Assembly: GCA_964593895.1 (NCBI GenBank)
Contig: CAZQKL010000063.1
Span: forward strand, 1-12,052
DNA: 12,052 nt
Reading direction: 5' to 3'
DNA from: CAZQKL01 sp964593895 [NCBI: uncultured bacterium]
GTDB taxonomy: Bacteria > DYJV01
Each line of letters starts with the position of its first letter. Positions within the stretch are counted from its first letter, which is position 1. The notes under the pieces were generated by a model. The model ran no database searches. It had not been told where the DNA came from and saw only the letters and a program-made list of their open reading frames with translations. Shown here piece after piece: positions 6,853-12,052 of this stretch. The position numbers and the translations under genes were made by a program.

Positions 6853-6875
6853 AAAAAGGGAGAGGAACCTCCCCC
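6853..6875 (-). terminator. Intrinsic terminator between dctP and dctQ
   Basis: On the minus strand GGGAGG (6873-6868) pairs with TCTCCC (6863-6858), giving five Watson-Crick pairs plus one G-U around a TTCC loop, directly followed by TTTTT (6857-6853). It begins about 10 bases after the dctP stop. This is a good rho-independent terminator shape; since dctQM are needed with dctP, it probably acts partially, giving more binding protein than permease. Confidence 0.72.
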
Positions 6876-6883
6876 AATAAAAA

Positions 6884-7939
6884 TTACTCACCAATTTTAT
6901 CCATGTAAGCTTTTACTTTGTTGAAATAATCTACACCAATAATTGGAGCCCATCTTTTATAAACTTTTTCAGATAATTTCTTTAGTTTTGCAATTTCACT
7001 TGGAGGAAGAGTTATGAATGTAATTCCAGCTTTTTTAGCTGCTGCAATTGAGTCTTCTTCCTGCTTTTTTGTTAAAGCTCTTGTATGCTTACATTCTTCA
7101 TGAATTGTATCAACAAATATCTTTTGGAGGTTTGGTGGAAGTGAATCAAACCATTTTTTGTTGAAAATCCAGATAAATAATCCTTGAGCATAATTTACAA
7201 ATGTATAATATTTACAAACTTCAAATTTCTTTGTAATCCAGCAAACCATTGGAGTATGGTCTAATCCTTCAATAACATGTTGTTTTAAAGCAATTTGAAC
7301 ATCTGGCCATGGCATAACAACTGGATGCAATCCCCATGCATAATAAATGTCTTTGTTTACTGGTGCTTCTGCAATTCTTATTTTTATCTTTTTTGCATCT
7401 TCCAATGACCTAATTGGTCTTGTTGAAGCCCAACCATATGAACCGTAACCTGTAACATCAAATCCAATTATTCCCTTATCAAGCATTGCATTTAAAAATG
7501 GCTGAAATAATTTTTTATTTTCTACAAAAGCTTCAAGTTTTTTATATGTGTTGATAACAAATGGCAGATTAACAATTCCCATTCTTGGACCAAAATTTGG
7601 AGCAACAACAGATGAAATACTCATTCCTTGAACAGCTCCAGTTTGAACCATGTTAAATACTTCAACTTCACCACCTAACTGGCTCAATGGATAATATTTC
7701 ATACCAAGCTGACCATTACTTCTTTCCCATAATTTGTCTCTAATACGATATCCAGCTCTAATCCCCTGAATAATTGGGTGAGAAACATTTGATACTCTGA
7801 AGAAATATTTAGCCTTTCTTGCATCAAATTTTGGTTTCCATTTAGCTAAAATTTGAGCAATGTTTTTTCCCGTTAAAAATGATGGAAACATTAAAAGAAC
7901 ACCTAAAAAAACAGCTAAAAATAATCTTTTGACTTTCAT
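6884..7939 (-). CDS. dctP: TRAP transporter substrate-binding protein DctP
   Basis: A 351-residue periplasmic protein. The N-terminus has a basic start and hydrophobic core (MKVKRLFLAVFLGVLLMFPS) with likely cleavage near residue 24 and no lipobox cysteine. The core fits DctP-type TRAP binding proteins: QLGGEVEVFNMVQTGAVQG, ENKKLFQPFL, and KIKIRIAEAPVNKDIYYAWG, where the Arg in IRIAE is the expected carboxylate-binding residue, then GLHPVVMPWPDVQIALKQHV and IEGLDHTPM (the variant of the usual GxIDGxE). Ligands in this family are organic acids; the exact one cannot be read. ATG 7939 has AGGAGG at 7946-7951, 52 bases after iorB, room for a secondary promoter although no convincing one was seen. 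A terminator follows. Confidence 0.93.
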   Translation of the reverse strand: MKVKRLFLAVFLGVLLMFPSFLTGKNIAQILAKWKPKFDARKAKYFFRVSNVSHPIIQGIRAGYRIRDKLWERSNGQLGMKYYPLSQLGGEVEVFNMVQTGAVQGMSISSVVAPNFGPRMGIVNLPFVINTYKKLEAFVENKKLFQPFLNAMLDKGIIGFDVTGYGSYGWASTRPIRSLEDAKKIKIRIAEAPVNKDIYYAWGLHPVVMPWPDVQIALKQHVIEGLDHTPMVCWITKKFEVCKYYTFVNYAQGLFIWIFNKKWFDSLPPNLQKIFVDTIHEECKHTRALTKKQEEDSIAAAKKAGITFITLPPSEIAKLKKLSEKVYKRWAPIIGVDYFNKVKAYMDKIGE

Positions 7940-7991
7940 AATTTACCTCCTTTTTAATAATTTATACAATAATCATTTATCAAACTTTGTT

Positions 7992-8579
7992 TTAATTGTC
8001 AAGAAGACTTTGCCTTCCAAGTTCAAATGCTTTTAAGTTTACATCAATAACTTTTGGAGGAACACTTGTTTTGATTACTTCTTTCCAAGTATCTTCACTA
8101 ATTTCTGAAATTAAATTTGATAAAGCTCCCACAAGAACAGTGTTTACTGCACGAACATTCCCAGCTTGTTTTGCTAAATTTTGTGCAGGTATTTTTATAA
8201 CTTCACATGGTAAATCTTGTAGCTGTTCATCTACATCAGTTGGATATTCACTTAATCCAGCAACAACTGTGCTTGGGTTAATTTTTGTATCAGCATAAAT
8301 TATTTTTCCATTTGAATTTGCCCAATGAGCATATCTGAGTGCTTCTAATTTCTCAAAAGCTAAAACAACATCAGCTTCTCCTTCAGTTACAAGAGGAGAA
8401 TAAACTTTTTTACCAATTCTTACATGGCTAATAACAGAACCTCCTCTTTGGCTCATTCCATGAACTTCACTCTGTTTAACATCAAGTCCAGCTTTCAAAG
8501 CAGCCTGCGATATAACCTTGCTTGCAAGAATAACACCTTGACCACCAACTCCAACCAAAACTATATTAAATGTTTTCAT
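7992..8579 (-). CDS. iorB: Indolepyruvate:ferredoxin oxidoreductase, beta subunit IorB
   Basis: The 195-residue protein is the single gamma-type domain of the 2-oxoacid:ferredoxin oxidoreductase superfamily, the usual IorB size. It opens with IVLVGVGGQGVILASKVI and contains the family hallmark SEVHGMSQRGGSVISHVRIG and ADVVLAFEKLEALRY, plus a C-terminal NTVLVGALSNL helix. With IorA it forms the enzyme that oxidatively decarboxylates arylpyruvates (indolepyruvate, phenylpyruvate, hydroxyphenylpyruvate) to arylacetyl-CoA with reduction of ferredoxin, or runs the reverse. It starts at ATG 8579 with AGGAGG at 8584-8589, 11 bases after iorA. Confidence 0.94.
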   Translation of the reverse strand: MKTFNIVLVGVGGQGVILASKVISQAALKAGLDVKQSEVHGMSQRGGSVISHVRIGKKVYSPLVTEGEADVVLAFEKLEALRYAHWANSNGKIIYADTKINPSTVVAGLSEYPTDVDEQLQDLPCEVIKIPAQNLAKQAGNVRAVNTVLVGALSNLISEISEDTWKEVIKTSVPPKVIDVNLKAFELGRQSLLDN

Positions 8580-8590
8580 ATCTCCTCCTT

Positions 8591-10342
8591 TTAATCATTT
8601 GTTTGAATTGCATCAAATTTACATACTTGAGCACAAACATTACATCCAACACATAAAGTTTCATCAATTTGTGCCTTTTTCTCACCATTAACTTCAACCA
8701 TTCCAATCGCAATACAACCAACTTTCAAGCATGCTTTACAACCTTTACATTTATCTTGGTCAACCTTTAGCGGAGGTTTAAAAACTTTATATTGCAATAC
8801 ACATGGTTGTTTGCAAACAAGAACTGTTAATTCGTCTTTGTTAAGAGCATCTTTGATTGTTTCTTCAGTTTCCTTTAAATTGTAAGTATTAATCTCCTTA
8901 ACATTTTTTACTCCAAGAGCTTTTGCAAGCTCAATAATGTCTGTTGCAATTGTTGGTTCACCCATTAATGTTTTCCCAGTTCCAGGATTTGGCTGACCAC
9001 CTGTCATTGCTGTAGTTCTGTTATCCATTACAATTACAACTCCAACTCCTTTATTATAAATCATATCAAGAAGTGGAGTAATTCCTGAATGGAAAAATGT
9101 TGAATCACCAATTACTGCAACTACTTTATTTTTAATATCATCTGTTTTTAAAACTTTTCTAATTCCATGAGCCATTCCAATACTTGCACCCATACATACA
9201 CATGAATGTAAAGCATTAAGTGGAGGTAAAGCTCCCAATGTGTAACATCCAATATCTCCTGAAACATAACATTTAATTTTATTCAATACTACAAAAAGCC
9301 CTCTGTGAGCACATCCTGGACAAAGTGTAGGAGGTCTTAAAGGTAACCCCTCTTTTGGTTCTATTTTCCTCTCAATTGGGATATTAAATGCTTTTCTAAC
9401 TTTAGCCTGGTCAAGTTCTCCACAAATTGGTAAAACATTTTTACCCTTATCAACTTTTATCCCAAGCAATTTAACATTCTCTTCAAGAAATGGGTCTAAC
9501 TCTTCAATAACATAAATTTTATCAACTTTTTCTGCAAATTCTTTTACCAATTTTTCAGGTAATGGATAGGTTAATCCTAACTTTAAAAATGAAGCTTCTG
9601 GAAAAACTTCTTTTGCATATTGATATGAAACACCAGAAGTAATTATTCCTATTGATGTATCATTATATTCAACTTTATTCAATTTGCAGGTATTACCATA
9701 TTCAGCTAACTTTTTTAACCTCTCCTCAACAACTGGATGTCTTTGCCTTGCAAACGCTGGTAGCATTGTATATTTTTTTGATTCCTTTGAAATCTCAGTT
9801 GGAAGTGGAAATTCTTTCCTTTCCCCAAGCTCAACAATACTTTTTGAATGTGAAATTCTTGTTGTGCTTCTAAAAAGAACAGGAGTGTCAAATTTTTCAC
9901 TTATTTCAAAAGCTTCAATTAAAAAATCTTTTGCCTCTTGAGAATCTGATGGCTCAATACAAGGCATTTTTGCAGCTTTAGCATAATGACGGTTATCCTG
10001 CTCATTCTGAGATGAATGCATAGCTGGGTCATCACATGTAACTAATACCAGTCCTCCATTAACTCCAGTATATGATAGAGTAAAAAGTGGGTCTGCAGCA
10101 ACATTAACTCCTACATGTTTCATAGCACAAAGTGCCCTTGCTCCAGCCATGGATGCACCAATGGCAACCTCCAGTGCAACTTTCTCATTTGGTGAAACTT
10201 CTGAATATATTTCTTTATATTTTTCAGCTATATTTTCTAAAATTTCAGTGCTTGGTGTTCCAGGATAGCAGGATGCAAAATGAACTCCTGCTTCATATGC
10301 TCCACGAGCTATTGCCTCATTTCCACTAAGTAACTCCTTCAT
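8591..10342 (-). CDS. iorA: Indolepyruvate:ferredoxin oxidoreductase, alpha subunit IorA
   Basis: The 583-residue protein has the full IorA layout. The N-terminal pyrimidine-binding domain starts LLSGNEAIARGAYEAGVHFA with SCYPGTPSTEI. The thiamine-diphosphate domain begins LCPGCAHRG and carries GDIGCYTLG and the GDSTFFHSG...MDNRTTAMTG binding motif (about 410-445). The C-terminal ferredoxin domain holds two 4Fe-4S sites: C532, C535, C538, C543 and C564, C567, C570, C574. The second has Lys rather than the usual Pro after its last Cys. The cofactors make it oxygen-sensitive and typical of anaerobes. ATG 10342 has AAGGAGG at 10347-10353. It lies 66 bases after the acyl-CoA synthetase, across a hairpin, and is followed closely by iorB. 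Reaction direction depends on ferredoxin and substrate supply. Confidence 0.95.
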   Translation of the reverse strand: MKELLSGNEAIARGAYEAGVHFASCYPGTPSTEILENIAEKYKEIYSEVSPNEKVALEVAIGASMAGARALCAMKHVGVNVAADPLFTLSYTGVNGGLVLVTCDDPAMHSSQNEQDNRHYAKAAKMPCIEPSDSQEAKDFLIEAFEISEKFDTPVLFRSTTRISHSKSIVELGERKEFPLPTEISKESKKYTMLPAFARQRHPVVEERLKKLAEYGNTCKLNKVEYNDTSIGIITSGVSYQYAKEVFPEASFLKLGLTYPLPEKLVKEFAEKVDKIYVIEELDPFLEENVKLLGIKVDKGKNVLPICGELDQAKVRKAFNIPIERKIEPKEGLPLRPPTLCPGCAHRGLFVVLNKIKCYVSGDIGCYTLGALPPLNALHSCVCMGASIGMAHGIRKVLKTDDIKNKVVAVIGDSTFFHSGITPLLDMIYNKGVGVVIVMDNRTTAMTGGQPNPGTGKTLMGEPTIATDIIELAKALGVKNVKEINTYNLKETEETIKDALNKDELTVLVCKQPCVLQYKVFKPPLKVDQDKCKGCKACLKVGCIAIGMVEVNGEKKAQIDETLCVGCNVCAQVCKFDAIQTND

Positions 10343-10372
10343 AATTCCTCCTTATTTAATTTTAGTAAGAAA

Positions 10373-10395
10373 TGCAGAGGGAATTTCCCTCTGCA
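10373..10395 (-). terminator. Long hairpin/palindrome between acyl-CoA synthetase and iorA
   Basis: Arms TGCAGAGGGAA (10373-10383) and TTCCCTCTGCA (10385-10395) are perfect inverted repeats of 11 bases around a single central base. As minus-strand RNA this gives a 9-bp stem with an AAAUU loop, followed by TTTCTTACT. It starts 13 bases after the synthetase stop and ends 30 bases before the iorA start. It is probably an intrinsic (perhaps leaky) terminator; because the DNA is nearly a perfect dyad, a regulator-binding operator is the alternative. Confidence 0.62.
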
Positions 10396-10408
10396 CTCCA
10401 TCATTTAT

Positions 10409-12004
10409 TTATGCCTTTTTAATATCAATAAATGCTTCCTTTCTTCCAGTATACTTTTCTCTTAAAAGAGGTTTCATTATTTTTCCAGTTGGATTTCTTG
10501 GAACATTGTCAAATACAACTTTTCTTGGAACCTTGTATAGAGCAAGATGCTGTTTGCAGTATTCAATAACTTCCTCTTCTGTCATAGTCTCTCCTTCTTT
10601 TAACTGAACAACAGCAAGTGGAATTTCAACAAGTCTTTCATCTGGATAACCAATAACTGCAGCATCATCAATCTTTGGATGTTTATGTAAAACATCTTCA
10701 ATTTCAACTGGATAAATATTTTCTCCACCGCAAGTAATCATATCTTTCTTTCTATCAACAATGTAGAAATATCCTTCTTCATCTAATTCAGCTAAATCTC
10801 CTGTATATAGCCAACCATCTTTTATTGTTTCAGCTGTCATTTCAGGATTTTTATAATATTCTTTCATAAGTCTTGGACTTCTAAATACAATTTCTCCAAC
10901 TTTATGAGGCTCTGTTATTTCATTTCCATCAAAATCAACAAGTTTTGCTTCAACTCCAAATGTTGGCTTTCCAATTGAACCTGGTTTTTTCAATACTTCA
11001 TGTGGATAGAGATTGAATGTTCCTCCACCACCACCTTCAGTTATTCCATATATGTTTGAAACACCACATGGTAATTTTTCACACAATTCCTGCATAACTT
11101 TAAATGGAACAGGTTGAGCTCCAATTTCCATATATTTCCAGCTTGAAAGGTCATAATCATTTAAGTTTAATTTACCAGAATTTATTGCATTTAATATAGC
11201 AATTGCAATTGGCACAACAAATAACACATCAGTACATTTTTCATCTGCAATTGCTCTTATTATCCATTCAGGCTCTTTAAATTCTTTTAATAGAGTTCCT
11301 GTTGCTCCTGTAGCATAAAATGGTGCCCATAAGAAAAATGTTCCTGAATGATATAATGGTAAGAAAAATAGATAATTATCTTCTCTTTGAACAAAATATG
11401 TCATTCCATTTCCAATTGCAGTAGCATTCAATGAACCGTGAGTATGAATAACAGGTTTAGGCTTTCCAGTTGTTCCAGAAGTAAACATCATTGCAATCTC
11501 ATGGTCATCTGGAACATCCACAAGTGCCTCTGAAGTATCTTCATATTTTGCTATCTCATCAAAATATGAAATCATTCCTTCAGGGGTATCTCCTTCTCCA
11601 ACATATATATATTTTTCAATGTATGGCATTTTGTCTTTAATATTGTTTACTCTTTCAACAAATTCAGGACCAAGCATGAAAACTCTTGGTTTACATACAT
11701 CTGCAGCATACTGTATATCAGCTTCTACAAATCTAAAATTCAATGGGACAACAATTGCTCCAAGTTTAATTATTCCAAAATATGTGATTATCCACTCAAG
11801 TGTATTCATTTGAAGATGCATTACAAAATCGCCTTTTTTTATTCCAAGCTCATTTTTCAAATAATTTGCACATCTATTAATAGCATCATTAAACTCTTTC
11901 CAAGTAAGAGCTCTTCTTGTATTTGTGACATAAGAACGTTCAATCAAACATGTTTTATTTGGGAATTTTTTTGCATTTATTTTTGCATAATATCCATAAT
12001 TCAT
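10409..12004 (-). CDS. AMP-forming acyl-CoA synthetase (class I adenylate-forming enzyme)
   Basis: At 531 residues it is a full-length ANL-superfamily ligase that activates a carboxylic acid with ATP to an acyl-adenylate and then to acyl-CoA. Core motifs in order are MFTSGTTGKPKPV (A3, about 171-183), NIYGITEGGGGGTFN (A5, about 314-328), YTGDL (A7, about 399), DRKKDMITCGGENIYPVEIE (A8 hinge), and PTGKIMKP with catalytic K508 (A10). The glycine run after the A5 glutamate lines the acyl pocket and is unusually rich. Substrate is not decidable: it resembles the broad medium/long-chain and aryl-acid ligases. It heads the gene series containing IorAB and the TRAP importer, suggesting it activates the imported acid. 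ATG 12004 has a strong AGGAGG at 12011-12016. A TATGAT hexamer at 12040-12045 could be a -10 box; its -35 would lie at the window edge or outside. Confidence 0.93.
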   Translation of the reverse strand: MNYGYYAKINAKKFPNKTCLIERSYVTNTRRALTWKEFNDAINRCANYLKNELGIKKGDFVMHLQMNTLEWIITYFGIIKLGAIVVPLNFRFVEADIQYAADVCKPRVFMLGPEFVERVNNIKDKMPYIEKYIYVGEGDTPEGMISYFDEIAKYEDTSEALVDVPDDHEIAMMFTSGTTGKPKPVIHTHGSLNATAIGNGMTYFVQREDNYLFFLPLYHSGTFFLWAPFYATGATGTLLKEFKEPEWIIRAIADEKCTDVLFVVPIAIAILNAINSGKLNLNDYDLSSWKYMEIGAQPVPFKVMQELCEKLPCGVSNIYGITEGGGGGTFNLYPHEVLKKPGSIGKPTFGVEAKLVDFDGNEITEPHKVGEIVFRSPRLMKEYYKNPEMTAETIKDGWLYTGDLAELDEEGYFYIVDRKKDMITCGGENIYPVEIEDVLHKHPKIDDAAVIGYPDERLVEIPLAVVQLKEGETMTEEEVIEYCKQHLALYKVPRKVVFDNVPRNPTGKIMKPLLREKYTGRKEAFIDIKKA

Positions 12005-12052
12005 TATCCCCCTCCTTTCTATTTCTTATTTTCTGAATAATCATAAAATCCT

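Noticed and set aside
7961-8002. Possible promoter before dctP on the minus strand: TTGACA over the iorB stop (7997-8002) with GATAAA (7976-7981) or TATAAA (7961-7966).
   Set aside because: The spacers are 15 and 30 bases, neither near 17, and AT-rich gaps give such hexamers easily. Not strong enough to annotate.
7996-8298. Plus-strand 100-codon frame opposite iorB.
   Set aside because: It has no ribosome site or recognisable domain and is fully contained in a well-conserved gene.

Overview
The window is a compact, AT-rich bacterial segment. Every complete gene lies on the minus strand, so the genes run from the right edge (about 12,000) to the left. The organism looks like a Gram-negative anaerobe: it has an oxygen-sensitive type 2-oxoacid:ferredoxin oxidoreductase, a periplasmic TRAP binding protein with a signal peptide, and a heptosyltransferase-like glycosyltransferase. 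The AT richness and gene mix would suit lineages such as Deferribacterota, Nitrospirota or Thermodesulfobacteriota, but no marker gene is present and this placement is a guess.

In transcription order, an AMP-forming acyl-CoA synthetase (12004-10409) comes first. It is followed by indolepyruvate ferredoxin oxidoreductase iorA and iorB (10342-7992), a complete tripartite TRAP transporter dctP-dctQ-dctM (7939-5011) and a universal stress protein (5009-4578). Three GC-rich hairpins sit just after stop codons: after the synthetase, after dctP and after the usp gene. They probably divide one long operon into segments of different expression. The simplest joint reading is uptake of an organic acid by the TRAP system, activation to a CoA thioester by the synthetase, and reductive carboxylation of an aryl- or acyl-CoA to a 2-oxo acid by IorAB (or the reverse, catabolic, direction). 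The USP may regulate the transporter as TeaD does in Halomonas. Substrate and direction are inferences.

Next comes a visibly more AT-rich pair of glycosyltransferase genes (4551-1752): a GT9 family enzyme and a CgeB-type enzyme whose N-terminal region resembles the start of Maf flagellin-glycosylation proteins. Then follow an acyl-CoA dehydrogenase (1747-590) and a Uma2-family PD-(D/E)XK protein gene (571-50).

The first ~127 bases are the right end of an insertion sequence that continues beyond the window. They carry the last codons of a plus-strand DDE (rve-type) transposase and a terminal region ending in GGGGGCA. The Uma2 gene has lost its normal C-terminus exactly there. The IS end also holds a perfect-consensus sigma-70 promoter (TTGACA, 17 bases, TATAAT) pointing out of the element, antisense to the operon. 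No tRNA, rRNA or CRISPR array was seen, and no gene-free stretch exceeds 300 bases.
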